Assembly (NCBI GenBank): GCA_037043455.1
Contig: JAWPHD010011463.1
Location: forward strand, 1 to 64,000
Direction: 5' to 3'
DNA: 64,000 nucleotides
Source of the DNA: Cyrtodaria siliqua
Lineage: Eukaryota; Mollusca; Bivalvia; Adapedonta; Hiatellidae
Shown here: positions 40,757-51,275 of the stretch, piece after piece
Layout of the letters: every line of letters starts with the position of its first letter
How positions within the stretch are numbered: the stretch's first letter is position 1
Notes under the pieces: generated by a model
Database searches by the model: none
Seen by the model: the letters and a program-made list of their open reading frames with translations, nothing else
Told to the model about the DNA's origin: nothing
Made by a program: the position numbers and the translations under genes

Positions 40757-42020
40757 AACAAGAGGTCAATGACCTTGAAGCTCTACTGATTGATTTTGAT
40801 TTCAGGAAGTAGTCGCTACAGACTTGTTTTTTGAAAATCTATTTTTAACCGTGGCGGCCATCTTGAATTTCAGGTCGACCTGAAATTTTGCTAGGATCAA
40901 TTAGACATTAAGAGCAACATTCCTGTGAAGTTTCATGAAAATCCGTCAAGTAGTTTCAGAGGAGTAGTCGCTACAAGTTTTCATTATATGACTCTATGTA
41001 AACAAAGATGGCCGCTGGTAGCCATGTTTAACGTCAAATCAAAACGATTTTCGACAAGGACCAACATCATGTCATACTGATCATTTTAGATAAGTCCCAT
41101 ATCAATATCTCTTATAGTTTTGAAGAAGTAGTCGCTACAAACTTATTTTTTAAAAATCTATTTTTAACCGTGGCGGCCATCTTGAATTTCAGGTCGACCT
41201 GAAATTTTGCTAGGATCAATTAGACATTAAGAGCAACATTCCTGTGAAGTTTCATGAAAATCCGTCAAGTAGTTTCAGAGGAGTAGTCGCTACAAGTTTT
41301 CATTATATAACTCTATGTAACCAAAGATGGCCACTGGCAGCCATGTTTAACGTCGAATCAAAATAATTTTCCACAAGGATCAACATCATGTCATGCTGAT
41401 CATTTTAGAAAAAGTCCCATATCAATATCACTTATAGTTTTCAAGAAGTAGTCGCTACAAACTTATTTTTTAAAAATCTATTTTTAGCTGTGACGGCCAT
41501 CTTGAATTTCTGGCAGATCTGAAATTTTGCTAGGATCAATTAGACATCAAGAGCAACATTCCTGTAAAGTTTCATGACAATCCGTCAAGTAGTTTCAGAG
41601 GAGTAGTCGCTACAAGTTTTTACTATATAACTCTATGTAAACAAAGATGGCCGCTGGCAGCCATGTTTAACGTTGAATCAAAACGATTTTTGACAAGGAT
41701 CAACATCATGTCATGCTGATCATTTTAGAAAAAGTCCCATATCAATATCACTCATAGTTTTCAAGAAGTAGTCGTTACAAACTTGTATTTTAAAACTCTA
41801 TTTTTAGCTTTGGCGGCCATCTTGGATTTCACATCAACATGAATTTTTGCTAGGATCAACTAGACTCTATGGGCAACATTTCTGTAAAGTTTCATGAATA
41901 TCCATCCAGTAGTTTCAGAGGAGTTGTCGCTACAAATAAAAGTTTACGGACAGACAGACGGACGCCGGACGCCGCACCACGGCATAAGCTCTGCTGATCT
42001 CTGATCAGTAGAGCTAAAAA
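40757..42020 (+). mobile_element. HINE-like element, family B, full copy
   Basis: Starts AACAAGAGGTCAATGACC. About four core units near 320 bp (CATCTTGAATTTC near 40859, 41180, 41500; the last unit reads CATCTTGGATTTC), then ACGGACAGACAGACGGACGC, and the hairpin GCTCTGCTGATC (41988-41999), TCT, GATCAGTAGAGC (42003-42014), CTAAAAA. The last core unit differs (CATCAACATGAATTTTTGC), as in the copy at 23641, so the 3' unit has its own identity. Confidence 0.85.
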
Positions 42021-42318
42021 TTATTACATTTTCGATCTTTTGTATGCCAAAATTTCCCCCAAAAAATCTAAATTCAGTAAGTTTTTGTTTCCAAATGATG
42101 CTTTTTTTTACGCTTCTATAAGGGAAAATACAGTATTGATTTAGTATTTCTTTTGTATAATTTTAAACATCCATTATATTTCGAGGGGTCGGCGCAAAAC
42201 TATTAAAACTACATATGAATAAAGAAGGAGATACAATAATTTTTAAACTGAACCCTGGATTTTGTCACAAACACACACAAACTCCTGAATAATATCCATG
42301 GTTACGTCACCATGGATA
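42021..42318. other. Unassigned DNA with 8-bp hairpin
   Basis: ATCCATGG-TTACGTCA-CCATGGAT (about 42294-42317) is a perfect 8-bp stem with an 8-base loop. A ACGCTTCTATAAGGGAAAATAC piece near 42110 resembles the end of the C-rich MITE family. No gene. Confidence 0.45.
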
Positions 42319-42424
42319 ACTGATATTTGCTTATCATTCTTACAATAATTCCAATATGTGATATGATATGAATCACTGAGAAGTACTATATTATTAAGGG
42401 AGCTAACCAAATGAACACATTAGA

Positions 42425-42895
42425 GGTGTACCGGAAGTAAATCAAATCCCATTGAGTCCAATGCTATATTGACAAAGCTTTCTAGTTAGCCATTTTTCAA
42501 AATGAAATTCAAACTAAGATTCACTTACATGTTCTTAGTCATGAGACCTGCCTCTCTAGAAAACTGATGAGAATAGTAGGGGTCATGTGGCATATAAGAA
42601 AATAAAATTCTGATCTTTGTTGATACCGTGAACAAACTGCATTCATTCGGCACCTCTTAAATGTGTTCTACTTTCACTTTCAAAACTGTCAAGTTGATAA
42701 ATAAAATCATCATACAACCATGCAAATGGTTTCAAGCTATCACAAACATGTCAATAAAGTCATTTCAGCCAGAAAAACAGGCCTTAAATACTCAAAAATG
42801 CCTTTTATCACAAAAAAAGTTAGGGATTATATATTTGGGAACTCCTTTCGACTACACCAGGCATGAATACCATAGTGATTTACTTCCGGTACACC
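42425..42895. mobile_element. 471-bp TIR element, copy R1
   Basis: Perfect 20-bp terminal inverted repeats GGTGTACCGGAAGTAAATCA / TGATTTACTTCCGGTACACC. No coding capacity beyond a short frame. Nearly identical to R2 at 43773; I noticed one base difference (TTTCAAGC against TTTTAAGC). Confidence 0.95.
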
Positions 42896-43772
42896 TATAA
42901 GAAGCCCTAATTGTGAGGGAATTTCAAAAGCCACTATTCTGGCAAAGCCAAAGATATAACGCATAAAAAAATGATACATTTTGGCGAATCGGTCGAGTAT
43001 TGATCAAGATATGGGCGTTTCAAAAATGTACAGTTCGGTCGACAGCGATGAAAAATCTGTAAAAATTTTCACAGTTTTACCTTTCTTAACTGTTATATAA
43101 AATGACACTGGGCATATCTGTACTTGGTCTAATGGATAGAATGCTTAAACAAGTCAGTAAACCTGAAGAAATCAAGAGGTTTAGTTCCCAAAAGTGCTAT
43201 ATAAGTGCAAAATATGCTGATTTTCATGCCAAATTCAGATTTACAAGGCAATTTGGTGTATTTGTGGCATCATACCTTAATTTGGTGGCACTACATGCAT
43301 ATATAAACATCCCAATTACTCATAAATGCAAGCCTGGTACTAGCTTTGTGATTAAAAGTTAAGTTTCTATGACTGGACAGCATACTTTGTCTACAGTACT
43401 CTCTGACATTTTCTCAGAAAGTTCAATTTTAGGGGGTAAGGGGAAGGATTTGGTGGTGTCACACCTATAAAATTATACTTTTGCAAATGATAATGCTGAA
43501 TTATCATTGCAAATACAAATATCTACATTTAAACAACAAACAAGCCTAGTTTTGTTGAAAAATGTCTCTCCAGGTCATCATTTAAAGACTTCAAAAATCT
43601 GAAACTCCAAATTACAGCTTTCCGAGGCAAAAACACATGCGAAAAAAAATCAAAACGCGTTTTAAAACACCGTGAAGTATTTTTTGTCAGAGCTATAGTC
43701 ATTCCGAAAAGTAAAATACTGTTTGGGTAAGAATCCGAGAGAAAATGAATATTCACATTACGCCGCTTTTTT

Positions 43773-44243
43773 GGTGTACCGGAAGTAAATCAAATCCCAT
43801 TGAGTCCAATGCTATATTGACAAAGCTTTCTAGTTAGCCATTTTTCAAAATGAAATTCAAACTAAGATTCACTTACATGTTCTTAGTCATGAGACCTGCC
43901 TCTCTAGAAAACTGATGAGAATAGTAGGGGTCATGTGGCATATAAGAAAATAAAATTCTGATCTTTGTTGATACCGTGAACAAACTGCATTCATTCGGCA
44001 CCTCTTAAATGTGTTCTACTTTCACTTTCAAAACTGTCAAGTTGATAAATAAAATCATCATACAACCATGCAAATGGTTTTAAGCTATCACAAACATGTC
44101 AATAAAGTCATTTCAGCCAGAAAAACAGGCCTTAAATACTCAAAAATGCCTTTTATCACAAAAAAAGTTAGGGATTATATATTTGGGAACTCCTTTCGAC
44201 TACACCAGGCATGAATACCATAGTGATTTACTTCCGGTACACC
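43773..44243. mobile_element. 471-bp TIR element, copy R2
   Basis: Same length, orientation and termini as R1. Confidence 0.95.
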
Positions 44244-44469
44244 TAGAGGTGGATAAGATAACTGATATTTGCTTATCATTCTTACAATAATTCCAATATG
44301 TGATATGATATGAATCACTGAGAAGTACTATATTATTAAGGGAGCTAACCAAATGAACACATTAGAGGTGGATAAGATACAACATATTATCGACTGTCAG
44401 TTATACTTGCAAATTTAAACGGACACACGGCAATCTTGATTAGTGTTAAACTCGAGGCATCCAGTTAGT

Positions 44470-44494
44470 TTTCTTAAATACTTTGCTCTTTTTT

Positions 44495-44526
<32 letters not shown>

Positions 44527-45100
44527 ATTAAAATAGTTCAAAGCGAATTGTTTTTGTATACTACTAACTGTTGATTATATTGCACGAATAATATATTTAA
44601 ACCTATGGTAGAATAACAAAGAAAACTCAAGTAAAAATTCGGTGTGTATAATAGTGTAGTATAGGCAATTTTTTAATTAGGCGTTTCTTTTTCCTTTCAG
44701 TATATATACATAATTTATTTTAACATTCTTCAATATCGTCTTCAGGTATTATTTAAAGAAGCTGGTACATGTATGTCTAGTAAATCAGCGTATAATAGAA
44801 GGAAGCTATAGTATGTGCCGTAGGAAATTATAACCCACGTGAAGTTGCGTGACAGAAATACTTACAAACCTTAATAACGGACTTCGTGGCTTTTTTCAGC
44901 GTATTTTCAATTTGTATGAAATCTAATATTGTCATAAATGTACGCTTGGCCATAAATTCTCCATATTTGTGATTGAAATATGAGGAAATTCAAAATGTGT
45001 TTATTATCTAGAATCGCTTAAGGCAGTACAAATTGGAAATGGAAGCTCCAAAATAATATTATGAAATGTGTTAACTTTGAAAATGCCATGCGAGCTGGGC
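44470..45100. other. T-rich tract and unassigned DNA
   Basis: A poly-T/CT tract at 44487-44530 and the dispersed repeat at 44640-44725 (see 39770). The remainder has no recognised feature. Confidence 0.5.
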
Positions 45101-45109
45101 CATTACAAT

Positions 45110-45370
45110 GTTCTGAACGATGTTTTACATCATTTTTACCACATGTTAGGCCATATATGAATCTTCTTTTTTTTTTGTGGTAGAGGCAAACCACCACTTT
45201 TTTCCTGGGTTACGAGAACCAGTACTCTATACCTCCTGCCGTCTGTAAGAATCGACACTTTCTCACTTGACAAGTCGAGCTCCCAGTCGGTTTCGAACAA
45301 GAATCAGCGAGAGGCGAGAAAGTTTTAGACGCTGCGTCTTTACTATCCCGGCCACGGACGCGCTTCCATT
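45110..45370 (-). mobile_element. SINE family 4, fuller copy
   Basis: On the minus strand: GCGTCCGTGGCCGGGATAGT (A-box region), then CTTGTTCGAAACCGAC (B-box region), body GATTCTTACAGACGGCAGG and GTACTGGTTCTCGTAACCC, tail GGTAAAAATGATGTAAAACA. tRNA-derived but diverged; no certain TSD. Confidence 0.7.
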
Positions 45371-45573
45371 AAAACATGTTGTGAGGAATTTAAGCAGACA
45401 ACAATTCCACCATCAGCACCTTATTTTTGAGAACAGTAAATGAAAATCTTTCTATGTAAAGACCTGTAATAGACTTTTATCATGTAGATCTGCACAATTC
45501 TACCGAGAAACAGGGTGCCTGAGATAAAACCTTATCTCGGCAGTTACCTTCCGATCCCATCAGGTGCACTTCT

Positions 45574-45635
45574 TTTGATGACGTCAGCACCTCTTTTGAT
45601 GACGTCAGGGTATATTTGATGACGTCTGGGTAGTT
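45574..45635. repeat. Three CRE-containing repeats
   Basis: TTTTGATGACGTCAG occurs at about 45574 and 45595, and TTTGATGACGTCTGG at about 45617. Each carries TGACGTCA or a one-base variant. Looks like a small tandem repeat that happens to make a CRE cluster; a regulatory role is not shown. Confidence 0.7.
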
Positions 45636-45698
45636 TTGAATGGGAAAAAATGTGGGGAAAAAAGTACATGAAATGATTTTAAACGATCAACATGATAA

Positions 45699-45845
45699 AC
45701 AGAATATCAAGTTAGTACCTGATCGTATCCAGTTTATTGGTTCGGCACAAAAAAATGAAGCCCTCGGCACAGCTTCGAACATTTTTTCTCAGCCTCACCT
45801 GATAAACTGGATAGGATCAGGCACTAACATGATATTCTCTATATA
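45699..45845. mobile_element. Foldback element, about 145 bp
   Basis: The left arm AGAATATCAAGTTAGTACCT, GATCGTATCCAGTTTAT and its inverted partner ATAAACTGGATAGGATC, AGGCACTAACATGATATTCT enclose about 55 bp with GGTTCGGCAC and GAAGCCCTCGGC. Arms are about 40 bp with few mismatches. Confidence 0.85.
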
Positions 45846-45899
45846 TACTCGGAAATAAGCCACTACTTAAAATAGTCTATTAAATCATATTAGAATTAT

Positions 45900-47020
45900 C
45901 AAATGAGTGATACAACAATCTTATAAGCTGTTTCTCACAGCAATTAAAATGCTCATTCAGTTCTGTGAACACACTGAGTTGCATCATAATAGCATGACGC
46001 AATGTCATAATGACATGACGTGATGTCATAATTTACCAGGGTGTGATGTCATAACAGAAAGTGATGTCATGATAGAAAAAAACAAAAGAAAATATGAATG
46101 AAGGATTCTGATTGGTTCAGTTATAAAAATTGGACCAATGAACCCAGTTAATTTAAAGCTCATTACATTCTCAGAACACACTGAGGTATTACTGGACATT
46201 GAGTAATGTGGTTTTTGAAACCCATGCAGAAACACAACATTCTAATAATAAAATAATTCCAAAATGATTTAATAGACTGTCCTAAGGGTTTTACTAATAA
46301 CATGATGCAGGTACAAACAACTTGTACTGCTACAATGTTCCGTATGTGCAAATTGGACATGCATATTTGTGTTCCGCAATGTTTGTTTTCAATAGTAAAG
46401 TTGACCTAACTCGTGTTTGTACCTACACATAGAACGTAACTGAGATAGTATGCACCAGTTGTTATTCTGTGTCATAACCCTTAACCCGCTACATATATAT
46501 AATGGACTGTTCTTTCTTTGAATTAAGATCATTCCATTTATGTGACAAAGGGTTACTCGCAGGCTGATCGGGGTTTACGAAAGGCCAGTCTTTTTAAAAA
46601 CAAATCTGTTTTACCTAATCTTCTCCTACTCTAAAATTCGACAAACTATTAAATAAACATTTTATACCTTTTTTTTTTTATACCTATAAATCAAAGAAAT
46701 AAAAATGCCTTTATCACTTGGATGATTACGGTAGTAGATTTATTGCGAATAAAAGTTTAGTTTTTTTTCTTCTTTTTTCCCCCCTCAAGTGGTTATCCAG
46801 AATATCCCAATTTCTTAGGAAACAAACCACTAACAATATTTATGCACTGCGTGTTAAGTATTTCCTAGTATCATCCACCTTAAAAGGGGCTAGGAAAGGT
46901 AACAGATATTCTGGTCTCAGCCAGTTGGTTCATTTAAACTAGGTGTATATAACCAACAAGCTGAGTCCAACTGAGACAGACTATGTCTGTTTTGTAGTGT
47001 AGTGTTCTTGTAGCGCGGTC
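45900..47020. other. Unassigned DNA with short repeats
   Basis: 45975-46075 repeats ATGACGYRATGTCATAA-like words (GATGTCATAA four times). 46478-46582 is an inverted partial copy of the TTAA MITE at 38166. No gene. Confidence 0.5.
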
Positions 47021-47024
47021 GCTG

Positions 47025-47495
47025 ATATTTCCTTTGTATTTGCACAGTTGTAAATCATTTAATCGAAAATAACACCTGTAACAATGACTGGTGTACTCTA
47101 TATAACTACCTGTTATTGGAAGTTAGAGTATGGCAGATGAAATGGGCATGCTACATCGAGTTGGTTGATTTAAATCAACCAACTCGATGTGACCATACTA
47201 TCTATTACTTAGTGACCCTGTCAGAATAATTACTGTTCTTTAATTTCCACTTATTGGAAGTTACAGCATGGTACAGCTCAACCACATTAGTTATTCTGAA
47301 TTAAATGATTTAATGCTTTGCATTCATTAAAGGAAATTTTACCAACCATACAACACATTGTAGCATGGTCCCTGAAATTTCCTGTGTATTTACACAGGAC
47401 TGTAAATCATTTATTTGAAAATAACACCTGTCAGAATAACTGGTCAGATACTGGAAGTTAGAGTTAGGCAGGGGGATGAAATTGAAATGCAATGC
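47025..47495. repeat. Tandem duplication, about 340 bp period
   Basis: TTTCCTTTGTATTTGCACAG, TGTAAATCATTTAATCG and GAAGTTAGAGTATGGCAG at 47028-47140 recur as TTTCCTGTGTATTTACACAG, TGTAAATCATTTATTTG, GAAGTTAGAGTTAGGCAG at 47370-47475. Moderately diverged. Confidence 0.75.
47154..47189. other. Perfect 36-bp palindrome
   Basis: CATCGAGTTGGTTGATTT joined directly to its reverse complement, with no spacer. A related half, TTAACCAACTCGATGAGACC, occurs at about 47962-47982. Confidence 0.95.
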
Positions 47496-47905
47496 AGGCC
47501 CGTAGCTATAGGCGGAGGCACAACAAGGCAGTTGCCTCGGTGGAATTTTGGGATGGTACCAAACGTTGAAGTAGGCATCTAATGGAGTATCAAATTACAT
47601 TACTAAAATCAATGCTCGCGAAATAGGATAGCCCCAAGCCCGGGGCCTCTCAAAATCTGGTTGGGGCTTGTCCATTTTTGCCATATTTTACTACATAATT
47701 AATTCAGGGCCTGTCACTATGTCAAATATATTTTCCATGAGCACTCAAAACAGACTTGAATATATTTGCCTAATTTAAAACTGAAAATCTGGCCTGGGAA
47801 TGACCTAAAATGCAGAGAATCACATGTAGAAATCAACAGTTTTTTCCTGGGTACTTGTCCTTAGAAAGAATTTGCCTCAGTTAAATTTTAGGGCTGCTAC
47901 GGGAC
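47495..47905. mobile_element. Candidate MITE with GCCCGTAGC ends
   Basis: The left GCCCGTAGCTATAGGCGGAG and the right AGGGCTGCTACGGGAC are loosely inverted, with GTTGCCTCGGTGGAATTTTG against TTGCCTCAGTTAAATTTTAG just inside. No coding region. Confidence 0.4.
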
Positions 47906-48480
47906 TGCTATGGTCTCGTCTCAATTAACCGATTTGAACACCTAGACCATCTCAATGTTTAAATTAACCAACTCGATGAGACCATACTATATATATTATT
48001 ACCTACCTAGCAGAATGAATTTCCTTGCAGATAAGAGCTCATTTTAGGCTCATTCAATAATGTTTGTCGCCTTAAAATACAAAATATCATTATTTTTAAA
48101 ACAACAACAACATTTATTCAAAAGACAATCATATCTTTTAAGAACAAACAAGGTTTTGCTTAAGCGTATAATGATTGCCCGACAATAAAGCAATCAAGAG
48201 CTCAAAACAAAAGGTATTTTAAAATGGTGTAAGAACTATTCAATGGACTAAAACATTCAACATTAGGGTAAAATGTACTTACCCATATTTACTCAAATTA
48301 TTGTGTAGGGACCAAAAGATACTTTGCCCACCCCACCTGTCAAATTATTGGGCCTCCCCTCCCCCACACCATCCAGTGATAGCAAAAGTAGGTTACAATT
48401 TTTAATTGCTGTTAATGAATGATTATATATGGGGAAATTGTTTCTTAAATGAAAAATGTTAACATTAAATATACATATAA
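47906..48480. other. Unassigned DNA
   Basis: Includes the half-palindrome relative near 47962. 48295-48375 is C-rich (GGGCCTCCCCTCCCCC..) and may be a fragment of the C-rich MITE family. Confidence 0.4.
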
Positions 48481-48482
48481 TA

Positions 48483-48795
48483 AACTAGAAGGATGTTCCA
48501 CGTGTAGAACACTTGTGTCACCTGCCGTGTGCTTATTTTAGCAACTGAGCTTGGTTAGGTTGCAGGTTAAGGTTTTTATGAAAGGGGACATAACTCTGCC
48601 AAAATGAAAGTCAGTTATTGGATATATGTAACAACATTCTTTGGGTAAGATGAAATGTGTGTGAAGTTTCATGAACATAGGTCAAATAGTTCTAAAGTTA
48701 TGGCCAATTTAAGGTTAGGTTAGGACGACGACGGACGACGATGGACAATGTGATCCCAAGATGTCTGCCATGCTACGCAGGCGACCCAATAATAA
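48483..48795 (+). mobile_element. HINE-like element, family D
   Basis: Starts AAACTAGAAGGATGTTCCAC and GTAGAACACTTGTGTCACC; one core unit (GCCAAAATGAAAGTCAG, GAAGTTTCATGAACATA); then ACGACGACGGACGACG; then hairpin GTCTGCCATGC, TAC, GCAGGCGAC (about 48762-48784). A second copy is at 61410-61725. Confidence 0.7.
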
Positions 48796-49056
48796 CATAA
48801 TAATTAATTAATAAAAATGAAAATATTTATTTTTATCTTTAAAAAAATATATATCAATATTGCAAATGTTTGTATTTTACAATTTCACTCAGTTGTTTAT
48901 AGTGTAGGTTTCCCTGAGACAGAATGAAACGTACTCTTCTCAAAATTCGGTAATCATGGGCTCTTAGTGACGGAAATCATCGAGGCATTTCCTACTGTTA
49001 AGGGAATCAGACCATTTTAATACTCGGGGAAATACAGTTTATTTGGTATATATTGT

Positions 49057-49288
49057 AAGTATGGTTTCGGAGTGCATGGTTCAGTGGTAAAGCGCCTAAC
49101 TGGCCTGATCGAGAGGTCGTGGGTTCGATCCTCTGTCGCGGCCACGTTATTTATCCTTGAGCAAGATAATTAATCCACATTGCTAGTACTCAGGAAGCCA
49201 TCGAGAGTGATTAATCTAAGTTGCAAGAACTTAGGTTGCAAGAACTTGTTTTGCAATCGATGTAAAATAAATGTTTAAAGTATGGTTT
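49057..49288 (+). mobile_element. tRNA-derived SINE, family 2, with TSD
   Basis: The head has A box TGGTTCAGTGG and B box GTGGGTTCGATCC; body CTTGAGCAAGATAATTAATC and a small internal duplication AAGTTGCAAGAACTTAGG; tail GATGTAAAATAAATG. TSD AAGTATGGTTT at 49057-49067 and 49278-49288. Confidence 0.9.
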
Positions 49289-49667
49289 AAAATTATATAC
49301 CATTTGGGTCGCTATTTATTTTAACAAATTGTGTACCTAATGTGTGCTACATGGAATGGTTGTTTAACCACGGGCAGTTAAGGAAACCATTAAAAACAAA
49401 ATCATTTAACTCATACGCATTACCGGTATTCATTTTAAACATATATCTTGTAAAGAATGCAACGTAAAATCATTTTTCTTATTTTTTATATTAAAGCTAT
49501 CAATTCATAAATGATCAAATAAATAGGATAATTGTTTTTTTGGAGATTTTCATCGAGAAGTTAGAAAACATTATCATTCCTTTACAATTCCTAAAATACT
49601 TCAGTGATTTTCCAAAACAAAGACTCATTTTCTTAGTAAGAGCATTTCCGACTTCAATTATAATGAT
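49289..49667. other. Unassigned DNA
   Basis: AT-rich, no gene or repeat recognised. Confidence 0.4.
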
Positions 49668-49751
49668 AACAAGAGCTGTCGGAGAACAGCGCAGCTCGAC
49701 TATTCGATTTTTCAAAGAATAATACATTATATGGTCAGTATATACCATCAG

Positions 49752-50585
49752 AAAACTAGAAATTGTTATTGTCCATGGGACAAAAACGTATGGCTCCCCC
49801 ACTAGCCCGAACAGGCATAATTGACGACTCTAGGTCCAACCGTCCTCTATTGATCTGAGATCGTTTTGATATTCAATATCCCTGTGACTGTATCTACTAC
49901 CTGTATCAGTAAAGCCACATAAAAATGTGTGTGGTTCAGGTAACCCGACCGACCCTATTTTTTCAAGGGACAGACCCCAAATATTTTTATGCAAAAATTA
50001 AAAAATTAAAAAAAAAAATAAAAAAATAAAAAAAAAATAAAAAAATATATATATTTTGAAAAAAATTAAAAAAACATTAAACAAAAAAAAATAAAATAGG
50101 GGTCATCTACTGGTCATGACCAACCATCCTTCCAAGTTTGAGGACCCTAGGTCCAACCATTCTCTAGTTATTGATCGGACATCATTTTGATAGTCAATGT
50201 CACCGCAACATTGACCTTTGACCTAGTGACCCCAAAATCAATAGGGGTCATCTACTTGTCATGACCAACCATCCTTCCAAGTTTGAGGACCCTAGGTCCA
50301 ACCATTCTCTAGTTATTGATCGGACATCGTTTTGATAGTCAATGTCACCGCAACATTGACCTTTGACCTAGTGACCCCAAAATCAATAGGGGTCATCTAC
50401 TTGTCATGACCAACCATCCGTCCAAGTTTGAGGACCCTAGGTCCAACCATTCTCTAGTTATTGATCGGACATCGTTTGTGACACAGACCTACAGACAGAC
50501 ACGCAGACAGACAGACAGACAGACAGAAAGCACAAAATCAATATGGCTCCCCTACCACACTTTGTGTGGGGGAGCCATAATAAAA
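49752..50585 (+). mobile_element. HINE-like element, family H, nested in G
   Basis: 5' end AAAACTAGAAATTGTTATTG with ATGGCTCCCCCAC (49790-49802). The core is three units of exactly 145 bp from 50099 (GGGGTCATCTACT at 50099, 50244, 50389). An ACAG/CAGA microsatellite (50490-50525) follows, then a hairpin from ATGGCTCCCC (50543) to GGGAGCCAT (50578). The 3' arm is the inverse of the 5' motif, so both boundaries are supported. A MITE fragment lies inside at 49916-50095. Confidence 0.8.
49916..50095. mobile_element. MITE fragment with A-rich tail
   Basis: CACATAAAAATGTGTGTGG, GTAACCCGACCGACCCTA and an A-rich run match the left half of 30538-30871. It sits inside element H. Confidence 0.65.
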
Positions 50586-51275
50586 TGCATAATGTTATAA
50601 GAAATCCCAAACCAAAATTATAGATAAATACAACAGCTTACACGCAAACCTTAATCTGCCTTTATTGCACATTTTATGGGCCATCACAATTTGGGTTCCA
50701 TGGGAGTCCAGAATTTGCAGAAGACAAAATTACTTACGCAACCCTTTACAACATACTATAAGGAAACCAAATCCCAAATTTACTTCAGCTAGGACAACAG
50801 ATATAGACCTGTAAACACAGCTTACACGCAAAATGTGATGTGAAATAGACACATTATGGGAGCCCAGGGGTTACAGGAACCAACATTACTTAAGTAGCCT
50901 TTAAGATAATGCTACAAGGAAGCTCATGGCCAAATGTGGTTATGCTAGGATAAGAAATGTAAGATATATAAACTTGTAAACACAGCTTACATGCAAAATT
51001 TGATGTGAAATGGGACACATTTTATAAGCTATCAGAATAGGGAGCCCATGAGTTGCATGGGAGCCCATGGGTTATAGGAACCAAAATTGCTTATGAAGCC
51101 CTTAAGATAATGCTATAAGGAAGCCCACGGCCAAATTTGGTTGTGCTAGGATAAGAAATGTAAAGAGACATAGACTATTAAATACAGCTTACACGCAAAC
51201 CTTGATGTGGTACGCCTACGCCGACGTGATTACATAAGCTCTTCTTATTCTTCGAATAGTCAAGCTAACAATAAA

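Larger units (their letters stand above)
42425..44243. mobile_element. Composite element: R1 + 877-bp interior + R2
   Basis: TAGA at 42421-42424 and 44244-44247 flank the whole block, and the neighbouring duplicate at 44363 shows the uninterrupted target ATTAGAGGTGG. The two copies are direct repeats; the outside TSD belongs to the pair, not to either copy alone (R1 is followed by TATA, R2 preceded by TTTT). So the block inserted as one unit, either like a composite transposon or as an LTR-like structure. The interior has no recognisable protein. Confidence 0.85.
42319..44380. repeat. 119-bp tandem duplication, first copy interrupted
   Basis: ACTGATATTTGCTTATCATT.. to AGAGGTGGATAAGATA occurs at 42319-42424 plus 44248-44260 (split by the composite element) and intact at 44261-44379. 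The intact copy shows the empty insertion site. Confidence 0.9.
49668..51275 (+). mobile_element. HINE-like element, family G (host of nested element)
   Basis: 5' end AACAAGAGCTGTCGGAGAAC with AGCTCGACTATTCGA (49693-49707). 3' end hairpin AGCTCTTCTTATTC (51237-51250) and GAATAGTCAAGCT (51254-51266), the right arm being the inverse of the 5' motif. The core at 50620-51200 has three to four units of about 170-190 bp (TAAACACAGCTTACACGCAA, GATAATGCTATAAGGAAGC, GGAGCCCATGGGTT). The ACGG tract is reduced to ACGCCGACG. Another element sits inside at 49752-50585. Confidence 0.75.

Noticed and set aside
42425..44243. Ordinary LTR element from R1/R2
   Set aside because: Not fully excluded, but the repeats have 20-bp inverted ends starting GG, and no primer-binding site, polypurine tract or gag/pol was seen.
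49515..49802. 95-codon minus-strand ORF
   Set aside because: Runs across the boundaries of two HINE elements and resembles no protein.
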